Shown: piece after piece, positions 28,203 through 37,881 of the stretch
Position numbering within the stretch: position 1 is the stretch's first letter
How the letters are laid out: every line of letters starts with the position of its first letter
NCBI RefSeq assembly: GCF_018780075.1
Contig: NZ_JADMKB010000101.1
Location: 1-64,000, forward strand
DNA from: Hydrogenophaga sp.
GTDB taxonomy: Bacteria > Pseudomonadota > Gammaproteobacteria > Burkholderiales > Burkholderiaceae_C
Length of the DNA: 64,000 bases
Direction of reading: 5' to 3'
Position numbers and translations under genes: made by a program
The notes under the pieces: model-generated
What the model saw: only the letters and a program-made list of their open reading frames with translations
Told to the model about the DNA's origin: nothing
The model's database searches: none

Positions 28203-28266
28203 AAAAAAACCCGAATGCATGATCCGGGCTTGGTTGACCCTGCTGCGCGAGCGTTGGTAGGCGCTC
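28203..28266 (-). ncRNA. Candidate small RNA or leader attenuator upstream of the Ala-rich lipoprotein
   Basis: On the minus strand: hairpin GAGCG-N8-CGCTC (28266-28249), then CCCGGAT-CATGC-ATTCGGG (28228-28210) followed by seven T (28209-28203), a textbook intrinsic terminator. It lies 47 nt before the lipoprotein ATG and no upstream gene needs it. Either a short RNA ends here or the lipoprotein leader is attenuated. No clear promoter hexamers were identified. Confidence 0.4.
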
Positions 28267-28377
28267 TGCAGACTGGAATGGAATGATACCTTCCAATGAA
28301 CTATCCGTATTTACCCTCGTTCACTTTTTCTTTTGTTGACAAAGACCGTTGCAAAAAAACAAACGGTAACCCAATGG

Positions 28378-28890
28378 TCACAGTCCCAAGGTCGTTGCGG
28401 CAAACGAAGGGCTCCCCTGCTGCCAGCAAGCCTGCAAGCGTTCATGCAGCTGCGTGCAGCGTTCGGGCTCGGTGCTGGCCACCAGGGTGCACCGGTCGAT
28501 GTCGAGGCGCTCCATGGTCCAGCCCGGCGACCAGATCGCGCTGGGCACGTCTCCGCCCGACAACATGCGACATGCATGGGCCTCGACCAGGTGGGACCAG
28601 GTGGTGCGCCACTGCACCAGACGGGGATGCTCCTCGCGCAGGCGACCGAAATCCCGGGCCAGGAACCGAATGTGCCGCCCACGACCGGCCCAAGCTTGAA
28701 GTGAGTCCACCACGGCGCGCTCGCCCAAAGGCCAGTCGGCGAAATCGGGGTCACTGAGCACGATGTGCGCCCATCGCTCTCGCGCGGCGCAGGCGAGGGC
28801 CTGGCGCACCAGATCGGCAAACGCCTGACGGCCCTGCAAGCGCCCCACAGGCAGCGCCACCGGTTCGTTCACACCTTGTTCGGGTTCCAT
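28378..28890 (-). CDS. Conserved-looking hypothetical protein
   Basis: 170 residues, soluble, no signal peptide. The ATG at 28890 has a good AAGGAG; an earlier in-frame start (28947) runs into the next gene. Visible segments: RWAHIVLSDPDFADWPLGERAVVDSLQAW, HIRFLARDFGRLREEHPRLVQWR and MERLDIDRCTLVASTEPERC. The second suggests a phospholipase-D-like or DUF-type fold resembling small proteins that score a residue's environment, but I cannot assign it. It is 19 nt downstream of the ribosomal-oxygenase gene and probably co-transcribed. Confidence 0.72.
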   Translation of the reverse strand: MEPEQGVNEPVALPVGRLQGRQAFADLVRQALACAARERWAHIVLSDPDFADWPLGERAVVDSLQAWAGRGRHIRFLARDFGRLREEHPRLVQWRTTWSHLVEAHACRMLSGGDVPSAIWSPGWTMERLDIDRCTLVASTEPERCTQLHERLQACWQQGSPSFAATTLGL

Positions 28891-28909
28891 CGCTTCGCTC
28901 CTTTTCGGT

Positions 28910-30064
28910 TCAGGTCTCGGATTGGGGGTGCAACCACCCCGCCTCAAACCAGTCCTGCAGAAGCGCGCAGGCGCCTTCGCTCGCGCGCTGAACCCGAGCC
29001 TGGTCCAGTCGCCGTTGATCGGCCAACGTGTGCATCAGGCGCGCGTCTGCCCCGCCCGCTCGGAAACTTTCGCCGTTGATGAAGATGTGGCGGTCGTCGT
29101 ACATCATGCGGGTGCGCCGGTCCAGCACCACGGCCGATGGCGTCCATTCGGCCTGCGGCTCCTCGAACCACACCCGGGGCTTGGGCTCGGTCATCACTTC
29201 GCCCAGTGCGCAGGCTAGCGACGCCCGGTCGGCCAGCAATCGCCGAAGTCCGTCGGCGGCAAAGGCTTCCAGCGAGGCGGGCATGGCCGCCGGGGTCGCG
29301 GTGGCCGGCTGGTCTGGGTCGCGGTACAGCGTGGCGTCGTCGCAATCCTCGGCCATGCGCTGCAACAGTTCACCCGCGAGCCCACCGCGCTGCGGTACGC
29401 GGAACCCGGCTGAGTAGGTCATGCAGTGGTCGCCCACGGCGATGCCATCGTGCGCCCAGCGCGGTGGCAGATACAACATGTCGCCAGGATTGAGCAGGTG
29501 CTCTTCTTCGGGTTCAAAGTGGCTGAGAATCTTCAGCGGAACCCCTTGTTCCAGCGACAGGTCTTTCTGCCGGCCAATGCGCCAGAGGCGCTGACCGCTG
29601 GCCTGGAGCAGGAACACGTCGTAGCTGTCGAAGTGCGGCCCCACACCACCGCCGTCACTGGCCCAGGAAATCATCAGGTCGTCGAGCCGTGCATCCGGCA
29701 CAAAACGAAAGCGTTGCAGCAGCTCATGGGCCGCGTTCACATGCAGGTCCACGCCCTGCACCAGCAGCGACCAGCGGGGTTGCTTCAGCGGAGGAAAGGC
29801 CCGCGGACCGAAAGGCCCGTGCTTGAGCGCCCAGCCTTTGGGTTGGTGCACGATCAGGCGCGACTCGACCGCCTCGTCCGTCGCCATCGAGAACAGCTGC
29901 TGGCGGCTGAGCAGCGGCTGAAACCCCGGGAAGGCTTGGCGGATCAGGAGGGGCTTTTTTTGCCAGTGGCGGCGCATGAACTGCGCCTGCGTGAGTCCTC
30001 CGAGCATCTGGCTGGGTTGGTCAATCGAAGCGGCGGTGGCGCTGGAACGGGTGGCTTGTGTCAT
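28910..30064 (-). CDS. Ribosomal-protein oxygenase (RoxA/YcfD-like JmjC cupin)
   Basis: 384 residues, JmjC/cupin_4 family (PF08007). Fe(II) ligands are visible as His144 and Asp146 in VGPHFDSYDVF, and His205 in PPRWAHDGIA. E. coli RoxA hydroxylates an arginine of ribosomal protein L16 with 2-oxoglutarate and O2. Length and the C-terminal winged-helix-like part fit RoxA. It is divergent from the SlyD-like gene, with only 14 bp between start codons, so the promoters must overlap the coding ends. Confidence 0.88.
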   Translation of the reverse strand: MTQATRSSATAASIDQPSQMLGGLTQAQFMRRHWQKKPLLIRQAFPGFQPLLSRQQLFSMATDEAVESRLIVHQPKGWALKHGPFGPRAFPPLKQPRWSLLVQGVDLHVNAAHELLQRFRFVPDARLDDLMISWASDGGGVGPHFDSYDVFLLQASGQRLWRIGRQKDLSLEQGVPLKILSHFEPEEEHLLNPGDMLYLPPRWAHDGIAVGDHCMTYSAGFRVPQRGGLAGELLQRMAEDCDDATLYRDPDQPATATPAAMPASLEAFAADGLRRLLADRASLACALGEVMTEPKPRVWFEEPQAEWTPSAVVLDRRTRMMYDDRHIFINGESFRAGGADARLMHTLADQRRLDQARVQRASEGACALLQDWFEAGWLHPQSET

Positions 30065-30078
30065 GGGACAATTGTCCG

Positions 30079-30621
30079 ATGAAAATCACCGAACAATGCG
30101 TCGTGGCACTGACCTGGGCGCTCAAAGACACCCTGGGCGAAGAACTGGACACGCTGGATGAGCCGGTCGAATTCCTGGTGGGTGGAAGCGACCTGCTGGC
30201 CAGCCTGGAAAGAGGCCTGCAAGGGTACGAGGCCGGCGACACCGTGGAACTGCAGATCGAGCCTCAAGACGCCTTTGGCGACTATGACGATCGCCTGCTT
30301 TTTCTGGAGCCCCGCCACCTTTTCCCGGAGAACATCGAGGAAGGCATGGGCTTCGAAGGGCTGCCTGAGGGCTGCAATAACAGCGCGCCGCGCGACCGCC
30401 TTTACTTTGTGAGCGACATCTATCCGGACCACGTGGTCATGGACGGCAACCACCCACTGGCGGGCATCGCCCTGCGCATCAAACTCAAGGTGCACTCGGT
30501 GCGCGAGGCGACCGTGAGCGAGATCGGCAAAGGCTCGTTGGGCACCGGCTTCTTCAGCATGCAGGTCGATGGCGACGACGGCGTTGGTGACCCCTCTTCG
30601 TCATCGCCCACCCTTCACTGA
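30079..30621 (+). CDS. FKBP-type peptidyl-prolyl isomerase, SlyD-like
   Basis: 180 residues. FKBP strands (VEFLVGGSDLLASLERGLQGYEAGD) flank an inserted chaperone (IF) domain (QDAFGDYDDRLLFLEPRHLFPENIEEGMGFEGL), as in SlyD. The His/Cys metal-binding tail of E. coli SlyD is replaced by an acidic, Ser-rich tail, so nickel delivery is unlikely. It catalyses prolyl isomerisation and chaperones folding in the cytosol. Start at 30079; an upstream in-frame codon at 30058 lies inside the divergent gene. Confidence 0.9.
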   Translation: MKITEQCVVALTWALKDTLGEELDTLDEPVEFLVGGSDLLASLERGLQGYEAGDTVELQIEPQDAFGDYDDRLLFLEPRHLFPENIEEGMGFEGLPEGCNNSAPRDRLYFVSDIYPDHVVMDGNHPLAGIALRIKLKVHSVREATVSEIGKGSLGTGFFSMQVDGDDGVGDPSSSSPTLH

Positions 30622-30647
30622 CGCTCGCTGGACCCTCTTCGGAAACA

Positions 30648-30673
30648 ACAAAGGCTGCTTTCGCAGCCTTTGT
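30648..30673. terminator. Rho-independent terminator after the SlyD-like gene
   Basis: ACAAAGGCTGC (30648-30658) pairs with GCAGCCTTTGT (30663-30673), loop TTTC, followed by CTTTT on the plus strand. It can also serve dut on the minus strand through the A-rich upstream flank. Confidence 0.88.
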
Positions 30674-30700
30674 CTTTTGCCATGGCGGTTCAACGCCGAT

Positions 30701-31150
30701 TCAGCCACGCCCGGTGGAGCCGTACCCACCCACCCCGCGCTCGCTGGCCGCAGCGAAGTCGTCCACCACGTTGAAGCGCGCCTGCACCACCGGCACGATC
30801 ACCATTTGAGCGATGCGCTCCATGGGCTCGATGGTGAAGGCCACGTCGCTGCGGTTCCAGGCGCTCACCATGAGTTGCCCCTGGTAGTCGCTGTCGATCA
30901 GGCCCACCAGGTTGCCCAGCACGATGCCGTGTTTGTGGCCCAGGCCGGAGCGAGGCAGGATCATCGCGGCGTAGCCCGGGTCGGCCAGGTGGATGGCCAG
31001 CCCGGTGGGCACCAGCTGCCAGGCGTTGGGCGCGAGGGTCAGCGGAGCGTCCAGGCAGGCGCGCAGGTCCAGTCCGGCGCTGCCGCTGGTGGCGTAGGCA
31101 GGAAGCTGGCCCGCCATGCGCGGATCCAGCACTTTCACGTCGATCTGCAT
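30701..31150 (-). CDS. dut: dUTP diphosphatase
   Basis: 149 residues, homotrimeric dUTPase. Motif 1 [15 protein letters not shown], motif 2 [11 protein letters not shown], motif 3 [19 protein letters not shown], motif 4 IAQMVIVP and motif 5 [12 protein letters not shown] at the C-terminus are all present. It hydrolyses dUTP to dUMP, preventing uracil incorporation. It follows the TRAP permease with no gap, so it may be expressed from the TRAP operon as well as its own promoter. Confidence 0.97.
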   Translation of the reverse strand: MQIDVKVLDPRMAGQLPAYATSGSAGLDLRACLDAPLTLAPNAWQLVPTGLAIHLADPGYAAMILPRSGLGHKHGIVLGNLVGLIDSDYQGQLMVSAWNRSDVAFTIEPMERIAQMVIVPVVQARFNVVDDFAAASERGVGGYGSTGRG

Positions 31151-32941
31151 TTATTCGGCTTTCTTGACGGCGTCTTCCAACGCCTTGGCCGGGTCGACTT
31201 CCTCTTCCGTCTCGGGCGCCGGCATGCCGTCCTTGGACTCGCCTTCGGGGGCTGCTGCGCCCTCGGCCGCCGGATCGGCTTCTTCCTGCTGCAGGTCCTG
31301 CATGTTGTTGAGCATGTCGGTCACCGAAGCGTCGTCCACCACCGTGGCTTTCTCCAGGCTGCCGGTCACCAAACCCGGGTTGAGCACCACCACGGCCACC
31401 ATCATCAGTTGCAGGATGATGAAGGCGATCGAGCCCTTGTAGATCTGCGCCGTGGTCACGGCCGGAATGCGCTGCTTGGTCACGTGGTCGGTGTAGTCGC
31501 TTCGGGCGGCCACGCTGCGCAGATAGAACAGCGCAAAACCGAACGGGGGCGTGAGGAACGAGGTCTGCAGGTTCATGGCGATGATGATGCCGAACCAGAT
31601 CAGGTCGATGCCCATCTTCTCGGCCACCGGCGCCAGCAGCGGGATCACGATGAACGCGATCTCGAAGAAGTCGATGAACATGCCGAGGATGAACACCAGC
31701 ACGTTCACCACGATCAGGAAGCCCATCTGGCCGCCCGGCAGCTTGGCGAACAGGTGCTCGACCCAGAAGTGGCCATCGGCCGCGTTGAAGGTGAAGCTGA
31801 AAGCCGTGGAGCCGATCAGGATGAACAGCACGAAGATCGCCAGCTTGGTGGTGTTCTCCAGCGCTTGCGTCAGCAGAGGCCAGCTCAACCGCTTGCGCGA
31901 GCCGGCCATGATCAGCGCACCCAGCGCACCCATGGCGCCGCCTTCGGTGGGGGTGGCAATGCCCAGGAAGATCGTGCCCAGCACCAGGAAGATCAGCACC
32001 AGCGGCGGGATCAGCACAAAGGTCACCTGCCCGGCCAGCCGCGACAGCAGGCCCAGTTTGAACAGGCTGTTGACGATGGCCAGCGCCAGCGCCAGAAACG
32101 ACGCCACGGTGAGCGACATGATGACGATCTCATCGCCTGGCGCATCCATTTCCCGTCCGATCATCGGGTTGATGATGGACTGGTGCACCTGCGACCAGAC
32201 GTAGCCAGCGGCGGCGCAGATCAGCAGCAAGACCAGCAGCGAGCGGTGGCCGCTGCTGCCGTTGGGTTCGTTGTACACGCGCGCCTCGGCGGGCAGCGCA
32301 GGCACCCAGGCGGGCTTGACAATCGCCACGCCGGCGATGAACAGCAGGTACAGGCCCACCAGCATCAGACCGGGCAACAAACCACCCGAGTACATGTCAC
32401 CGACCGAACGGCCGAGCTGATCGGCCAGCACGATCAGCACCAGCGACGGCGGAATGGCCTGCGCCAGCGTGCCAGAGGCGGTGATGGTGCCGGTGGCAAT
32501 GGTGCGGTTGTAGCCGTAGCGCAGCATGATGGGCAGCGAGATCAGGCCCATGGAAATCACGGCAGCGGCCACCACACCCGTGGTGGCGGCCAGCAGCGCG
32601 CCCACCAGGATCACGGCCACGGCCAGCCCCCCGCGCACCGGGCCGAACACCTGGGCCACGGTGGCCAGCAGGTCTTCGGCCATGCGGCTGCGCTCCAGGA
32701 TGATGCCCATCAGCGTGAAGAACGGGATGGCCAGCAGGGTGTCGTTCTGCATGATGCCGAACACTCGCAGCGGCAACGCCTGGAACAGGTTGGAGGGGAA
32801 GAGCCCGATCTCCATGCCGATGAAGCCAAAGAACAAGCCAGTGGCCGAGAGGGCGAACGCCACCGGAAAACCCGACAGCAGGAACACCAGCAGGCCGCCG
32901 AACATCAGCGGCACAAAATTGGCGGTGAGGAATTCGACCAT
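31151..32941 (-). CDS. dctM: TRAP transporter large permease (DctM), extended form
   Basis: 596 residues against ~430 for classical DctM. The N-terminal DctM repeat (GIILERSRMAEDLLATVAQVFGPVRGGLAVA, GVVAAAVISMGLISLPIMLRYGYN) is intact, followed by an insertion of about 100 residues with two extra helices, then IATPTEGGAMGALGALI and GLFLDFFE-like segments. The last ~55 residues are an acidic Glu/Pro/Ala tail. The protein couples Na+ flux to uptake of an organic acid delivered by DctP. DctQ lies 2 nt upstream. Confidence 0.92.
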   Translation of the reverse strand: MVEFLTANFVPLMFGGLLVFLLSGFPVAFALSATGLFFGFIGMEIGLFPSNLFQALPLRVFGIMQNDTLLAIPFFTLMGIILERSRMAEDLLATVAQVFGPVRGGLAVAVILVGALLAATTGVVAAAVISMGLISLPIMLRYGYNRTIATGTITASGTLAQAIPPSLVLIVLADQLGRSVGDMYSGGLLPGLMLVGLYLLFIAGVAIVKPAWVPALPAEARVYNEPNGSSGHRSLLVLLLICAAAGYVWSQVHQSIINPMIGREMDAPGDEIVIMSLTVASFLALALAIVNSLFKLGLLSRLAGQVTFVLIPPLVLIFLVLGTIFLGIATPTEGGAMGALGALIMAGSRKRLSWPLLTQALENTTKLAIFVLFILIGSTAFSFTFNAADGHFWVEHLFAKLPGGQMGFLIVVNVLVFILGMFIDFFEIAFIVIPLLAPVAEKMGIDLIWFGIIIAMNLQTSFLTPPFGFALFYLRSVAARSDYTDHVTKQRIPAVTTAQIYKGSIAFIILQLMMVAVVVLNPGLVTGSLEKATVVDDASVTDMLNNMQDLQQEEADPAAEGAAAPEGESKDGMPAPETEEEVDPAKALEDAVKKAE

Positions 32942-32943
32942 GA

Positions 32944-33564
32944 TCAGTTCGCTCCCTTGAGTTGTTGTTCTTGTTTGAGGCGCTCCTGCTCTTCTTCTTC
33001 CAGCAGCTGCTGGGCCAGAAGTTCTTCGTCGCTCGGACCTTCATGGGCCAGCACGTCGGGGCCGTTGCCCGTCAAAAAAGCGAAGCGTTTGATCAGCTCA
33101 CTGATGCCCTGCGCAAACAGCAGGGCGAAACCCAGCGGGATCAAGCCATAGACAGGCCAACGGATCAGACCGCCGGAATTGGACGACATTTCGCCCGTGG
33201 TCCAGGCGCGCTCGAACAGGGGGAAACCCAGCGTGACCATGGCGTAGCAGAGAGGGAACAGGAACACCAGAATGCCGAACGCGTCCACCCAGTTGCGCCC
33301 CCGGGCGCTGAACTTGGACGACACAAAGTCGATGCGCACGTGGGCGTTGCGCAAGAACGCGAAACCCGCGCCCAGCATGAACACCGCCGCAAACAGGTAC
33401 CACTGGATTTCCAGCAAACCGTTGGAGCTGGTGTTGAAAATTTTGCGCACGATCGCGTTGCCGGCGCTGATGAGGGTGGCGGCCAGGATCAGCCACATCG
33501 CCAGCTTGCCGATCAGCTCGCTGACAGCGTCAATCAGACGCGAAACACTTAGCAAAAACTTCAT
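32944..33564 (-). CDS. dctQ: TRAP transporter small permease (DctQ)
   Basis: 206 residues, four helices, with FAAVFMLGAGFAFLRNAHVRIDFVSSKFSARGRNWVDAFG typical of DctQ. It also has an unusual Glu/Gln-rich, charged C-terminal tail of about 35 residues. I start it at the ATG at 33564 (MKFLLSVSRLID); the longer frame to 33852 runs through a terminator. The order dctP, terminator, dctQ, dctM is a typical way to overproduce the binding protein. Confidence 0.9.
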   Translation of the reverse strand: MKFLLSVSRLIDAVSELIGKLAMWLILAATLISAGNAIVRKIFNTSSNGLLEIQWYLFAAVFMLGAGFAFLRNAHVRIDFVSSKFSARGRNWVDAFGILVFLFPLCYAMVTLGFPLFERAWTTGEMSSNSGGLIRWPVYGLIPLGFALLFAQGISELIKRFAFLTGNGPDVLAHEGPSDEELLAQQLLEEEEQERLKQEQQLKGAN

Positions 33565-33702
33565 GGAATACCCCGCACGAATGTGCATGTTCAGCGACAG
33601 GCCTGTCTGTCGTCTGCTGGAAACCCCTGCGCCCGGTCCGCAAGAAGCCGCGGCGGAAGGGATCTGCGGCTGGGAGGCCACAAGACTTGACCGAGCGAAA
33701 AA

Positions 33703-33718
33703 CCCCGCCGTGGCGGGG
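33703..33718 (-). terminator. Intra-operon terminator between dctP and dctQ
   Basis: Read on the minus strand: CCCCGCC-AC-GGCGGGG followed by TTTTT (33702-33698). It lies 25 nt after the dctP stop and 134 nt before the dctQ start. Partial readthrough would give more DctP than permease. Confidence 0.8.
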
Positions 33719-33743
33719 CTTTTCACCGGACACCGGGAGCGAA

Positions 33744-34823
33744 TTACAGCTTGGCCGACTGCATGTAGCGGTCGAACTGCGCTTCGGTGAATCGGAACCA
33801 GAGGTTCTGATCCTTGCGGAAGGCGGCGTAGTCGCCGTACACCTTTTTCCACTTCGGGTTGGTGTCGTTGAGCTCGGTGTAGAGCGACATGGCCTGTTTG
33901 AAGGCCTCGTCCATCACGGCCTTGGGGAACGGCAGCACCTTCACGCCAGCGGCGACCAGTTGCTTGAGCGCACCCGGGTTGCGACCGTCGTACTTGGCCT
34001 GCATGTCCACGTGGGCATGGGACGCAGCCGCTTCAACGATGGCCTGGTATTCCTTGGGCAGTGCGTTGAAGGCCTTGTTGTTGACGTACAGGGTGAGCTG
34101 CGGGCCGCCTTCCCACCAGCCGGGGTAGTAGTAGTTCTTGGCCACTTTGTTGAAGCCGAGCTTCTGGTCGTCGTATGGGCCGATCCACTCGGTCGCATCG
34201 ATGGTGCCTTTTTCGAGTGCCTGGTAGATCTCACCACCGGGGATGTTTTGCGGCACGCCACCCATGCGGGTGAACACCTTGCCGGCAAAACCACCGATGC
34301 GCATCTTCATGCCCTTGAGGTCGGCCACGCCCTTGATTTCCTTGCGGTACCAGCCACCCATCTGGGCCCCGGTGTTGCCCATGGGGAAGTTGACGATGTT
34401 GTAGGCGCTGTAGAACTCGCGCATCAGCTTCAGACCGTTGCCTTCGTACATCCAGGCCGTCATCTGGCGGCTGTTGAGGCCGAAAGGAATGGCGCAGTCC
34501 AGGGCAAAGGTGTCGTCCTTGCCGAAGAAGTAGTACGGGGCGGTGTGGGCGCACTCCACCGTGCCTTCCTGCACACCATCGACCACGCCGAACGCGGGCA
34601 TCAGCTCGCCACCGGCGTGAACCGAGATGGTGAACTTGCCACCGGTCATTTCATTGACTCTCTTGGCGAACTCTTCAGCACCACCGTAGATGGTGTCCAG
34701 CGCCTTGGGGAAGCTGGAAGCCAGACGCCAGCGAATGGCGGCCTGCGCGTGAACAGCGGGTGCAGCTCCTGCGGCCAGCACGCCGGCAATGCCTGCGTGC
34801 TTGATAAGGGAACGACGATCCAT
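33744..34823 (-). CDS. dctP: TRAP transporter substrate-binding protein (DctP)
   Basis: 359 residues. The N-terminus MDRRSLIKHAGIAGVLAAGA has a twin-arginine-like motif followed by a hydrophobic stretch and AVHA cleavage site, so Tat export is likely. The mature part has the DctP fold, with AIRWRLASSFPKALDTIYGG, GVPQNIPGGEIYQALEKGTIDATEWIGPYDD and the conserved Arg of RIGGFAG. The relatives with this pattern (TRAP binding proteins for 2-oxo acids and aromatic/halogenated acids) suggest an organic-acid ligand; which one is unknown. Confidence 0.91.
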   Translation of the reverse strand: MDRRSLIKHAGIAGVLAAGAAPAVHAQAAIRWRLASSFPKALDTIYGGAEEFAKRVNEMTGGKFTISVHAGGELMPAFGVVDGVQEGTVECAHTAPYYFFGKDDTFALDCAIPFGLNSRQMTAWMYEGNGLKLMREFYSAYNIVNFPMGNTGAQMGGWYRKEIKGVADLKGMKMRIGGFAGKVFTRMGGVPQNIPGGEIYQALEKGTIDATEWIGPYDDQKLGFNKVAKNYYYPGWWEGGPQLTLYVNNKAFNALPKEYQAIVEAAASHAHVDMQAKYDGRNPGALKQLVAAGVKVLPFPKAVMDEAFKQAMSLYTELNDTNPKWKKVYGDYAAFRKDQNLWFRFTEAQFDRYMQSAKL

Positions 34824-35071
34824 ATTGAATGACTCCGTGGTTGGTATTTCACTCCCGCCCTCAGAGGGTCGGGGACTTGCAGCAGTCCGCGCCATTGTAG
34901 GAACGCGCCCCCCCCCAACGGTGGGGGTTTTCCCTCGAAGAACCGGCTTCCGACCCCGATCGTTCAGGCTTCTGCAAGCTTGCGCAAGCCGGCAGGGCAT
35001 TCGATCAAATCGGTTTCAACGATCGTGTGAAAAGACATCACGCCAAGCCCTCCGGACCGGCACGCGCGGGT

Positions 35072-36979
35072 TCAGGCCGCGGCCTTGAGCCCAGCGCCGA
35101 GCACGTTGGCAAAACGCGCACGGATCGAACGTTCGATGCCCGCGGCGTCCAGCCCCTCTGCCGCCATCAGTCGCGCCGGGTCGCCGTGTTCGGTGAACAC
35201 ATCCGACAGGCCCAGCTGAAGCACTGGCATGTTGATCCCCTCGGCCTGCAGGGCCTCGAGCACGGCGCTGCCGGCACCGCCCATCACACAGCCCTCTTCC
35301 ACCGTCACCAGCGCTTGGTGGCCGCGGGCCATCTCGCGCAGCAGGTCCAGATCCAGCGGTTTGGCCCAGCGCATGTTGGCCACACTGGCATCCAGTGCTT
35401 CTGCCACGGACAGCGCGGGATGCAGCAGCGTGCCAAACGCCAGGATCGCCACACCGCGCCCCCGGCGGCGAACCTCGCCTTTGCCGTAGGGAAGCCCATC
35501 CAGGCTAGTCGGAACGGCAGCGCCCACGCCGGAGCCACGCGGGTAACGCACGGCCACAGGATGGTTCTGCGCATGGGCCGTGGACAGCAGCTGGCGCGTC
35601 TCGGCTTCATCGGACGGACAGGCGATGGCCATGTTGGGGATGCAGCGCAGGTAGGCGATGTCGTAGGCGCCGGCATGGGTGGCACCGTCAGCCCCCACCA
35701 GCCCGGCGCGGTCGAGCGCAAACACCATCGGCAGGTTTTGCAGCGCCACGTCGTGGATCAACTGGTCGTAGGCCCGCTGCAGGAAGGTGGAGTAGATCGC
35801 CACCACCGGCTTCATGCCCTCGCAGGCCAGGCCGGCGGCGAACGTGACGGCGTGCTGCTCGGCAATACCCACGTCGAAATAGCGACCTGGAAAACGCTGG
35901 TGAAACTCCACCATGCCCGAACCCTCCCGCATGGCCGGCGTGATGCCCACCAGCAGCGGATCGGCCGCGGCCATGTCGCACAACCACTGACCAAAGACCT
36001 GCGTGAAGGTCGGCTTGGGGGCCGTGGCGGGCTTGACCAGCCCCACGGCCGGATCGAACTTGCCCGGGCCGTGGTAGGCCACGGGGTCGGCCTCCGCGAG
36101 CTTGTAACCCTGACCCTTTTTGGTCACGACGTGCAGGAACTGCGGCCCACTGTTGTGGTCCAGCAGGTGGCGGATGTTTTCCAGCGTGGGGATCAGTGAA
36201 TCGAGGTCGTGGCCGTCGATGGGGCCCACGTAGTTGAAGCCGAATTTCTCGAACAGCGTGGCCGGCACCACCATGCCCTTGGCGTGCTCCTCCAGGCGCT
36301 TGGCCAGCTCGAACAGGGGCGGCGCGCCCTTGAGCACGGTCTTGCCCACATTTTTGGCCGCGGCGTAGAACTGCCCGCTCATCAGCTGCGCCAGGTAGCG
36401 GTTGAGCGCCCCCACCGGCGGCGAGATCGACATGTCGTTGTCGTTGAGCACCACGAGCAGCCGCCCCTCGGCCACGCCCGCGTTGTTCAGCGCCTCGAAC
36501 GCCATGCCGGCGGTCATGGCGCCGTCGCCGATGATGGCCACCGAATGGCGGCTCTCGCCTTTCATCTTCGCGGCCATGGCCATGCCCAGCGCCGCCGAAA
36601 TGCTGGTGGACGAGTGGGCGGTGCCGAAGGTGTCGTATTCGCTTTCGTCGCGGCGCGGGAAACCGCTGATGCCGCCGAGCTGGCGCAGCGAGTCCATGCG
36701 GTCGCGGCGACCGGTCAGGATCTTGTGCGGGTAGGTCTGATGACCCACGTCCCAGACCAGGCGGTCTTCGGGCGTGTTGAACACATAGTGCAACGCCACC
36801 GTCAGCTCCACGGTGCCGAGGTTGGAACTCAGGTGGCCACCGGTGCGCGACACGCTCTGGAGCACATGGTCGCGCAACTCGTCGGCCAAGGGGCGCAGCT
36901 GCGTGCGCGAGAGCCGGCGAAGATCGGCCGGCGAATCGATGGAGGCCAACAGGTTGCTCATGGCGATCGGGGTGGTCAT
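35072..36979 (-). CDS. dxs: 1-deoxy-D-xylulose-5-phosphate synthase
   Basis: 635 residues, thiamine-diphosphate enzyme making DXP from pyruvate and glyceraldehyde 3-phosphate, entry to the MEP isoprenoid pathway. The TPP motif is [18 protein letters not shown]...NDNDMSI, and the transketolase-like pyrimidine domain has [17 protein letters not shown] with the catalytic Glu. The C-terminal domain contains [17 protein letters not shown] second in-frame ATG six codons in ([10 protein letters not shown]) is an alternative start. It follows ispA by 17 nt. Confidence 0.97.
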   Translation of the reverse strand: MTTPIAMSNLLASIDSPADLRRLSRTQLRPLADELRDHVLQSVSRTGGHLSSNLGTVELTVALHYVFNTPEDRLVWDVGHQTYPHKILTGRRDRMDSLRQLGGISGFPRRDESEYDTFGTAHSSTSISAALGMAMAAKMKGESRHSVAIIGDGAMTAGMAFEALNNAGVAEGRLLVVLNDNDMSISPPVGALNRYLAQLMSGQFYAAAKNVGKTVLKGAPPLFELAKRLEEHAKGMVVPATLFEKFGFNYVGPIDGHDLDSLIPTLENIRHLLDHNSGPQFLHVVTKKGQGYKLAEADPVAYHGPGKFDPAVGLVKPATAPKPTFTQVFGQWLCDMAAADPLLVGITPAMREGSGMVEFHQRFPGRYFDVGIAEQHAVTFAAGLACEGMKPVVAIYSTFLQRAYDQLIHDVALQNLPMVFALDRAGLVGADGATHAGAYDIAYLRCIPNMAIACPSDEAETRQLLSTAHAQNHPVAVRYPRGSGVGAAVPTSLDGLPYGKGEVRRRGRGVAILAFGTLLHPALSVAEALDASVANMRWAKPLDLDLLREMARGHQALVTVEEGCVMGGAGSAVLEALQAEGINMPVLQLGLSDVFTEHGDPARLMAAEGLDAAGIERSIRARFANVLGAGLKAAA

Positions 36980-36996
36980 TGCGGCAAGTTACGGGT

Positions 36997-37881
36997 TCAG
37001 CTGGCGCGGCGGCCAACCCAGTCGGCCAGCGCGTGAAGGGTGTCGGTGTGTGCCAGCCCACTGCGGTGCAGTGCAGCGTGTGCCTGGTCAAGCAACTCGT
37101 CGGCGTAGGCTTGCGCCTTCTCCAGCCCCATCAGGGACACAAACGTGGGCTTGTCGTTGGCGGCGTCCTTGCCCGCCGTCTTGCCCAGGGTGGCGGAGTC
37201 GGTGGTGACGTCGAGGATGTCGTCCACCACCTGGAACGCCAGCCCGAGGCTGGCGCCGTAAGCCGACAGCTCACGGGTCACGCCGGCCTGCACGTGGGCG
37301 GTGGCCACGCCCATCATCACGCTGGCCTGCAACAGGGCGCCGGTCTTGAGCCGGTGCATGGCTTCGAGCGCGGTCTGGTCCAGCGACACCCCCACGCTGG
37401 CCAGATCCACCGCCTGGCCACCGGCCATGCCGGTCGCTCCGGCCGCCAGGGCCAGCTGGCGGCACAGCGCGGCCGACAGGGCGGGCGACATCGAACCGTC
37501 GTCGGGCACCAGCAGTTCGAAGGCCAGCGCCTGAAGCGCATCGCCGGCCAGCAACGCCTGGGCCTCGCCAAACTGCACATGCACCGTGGGCTTGCCACGG
37601 CGCAACACGTCGTTGTCCATGCAGGGCATGTCGTCGTGCACCAGCGAGTAGGCGTGGATGAGCTCGACCGCACAGGCCGCGCGCAACGCGGCGGCGCCAT
37701 CGCCCTGCACCGCCTCGCCAGCGGCCAGCACCAGCAGCGGTCGCAAACGCTTGCCGCCGTCGAGCACGGCGTAGCGCATGGCCAGCCCCAGGCCGGCGGG
37801 CGCATCGGCGGCGACCCACGACGACAGTGCCTGCTCCACGCGGTCTTGCTGGGCGGCGCGCCAGGCCACAAACCCGCTCAT
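36997..37881 (-). CDS. ispA: Farnesyl diphosphate synthase (short-chain prenyltransferase)
   Basis: 294 residues. First Asp-rich motif DDMPCMDND and second DDILD in [15 protein letters not shown] residues and the [10 protein letters not shown] and [20 protein letters not shown] segments are those of bacterial IspA. It condenses IPP with DMAPP/GPP to C15. The ATG at 37881 overlaps the xseB stop by 4 nt (ATGA), deciding the start. Together with dxs it feeds quinone, hopanoid and undecaprenyl synthesis. Confidence 0.95.
   Translation of the reverse strand: MSGFVAWRAAQQDRVEQALSSWVAADAPAGLGLAMRYAVLDGGKRLRPLLVLAAGEAVQGDGAAALRAACAVELIHAYSLVHDDMPCMDNDVLRRGKPTVHVQFGEAQALLAGDALQALAFELLVPDDGSMSPALSAALCRQLALAAGATGMAGGQAVDLASVGVSLDQTALEAMHRLKTGALLQASVMMGVATAHVQAGVTRELSAYGASLGLAFQVVDDILDVTTDSATLGKTAGKDAANDKPTFVSLMGLEKAQAYADELLDQAHAALHRSGLAHTDTLHALADWVGRRAS

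Noticed and set aside
30569-33151. 860-residue plus-strand open frame
   Set aside because: Antisense to dut and the TRAP permeases; His/Gln-rich shadow.
34908-34925. C9 and G5 tracts forming a plus-strand hairpin
   Set aside because: No plus-strand gene lies upstream to need a terminator; the stem is weak and probably only reflects GC-rich tracts.
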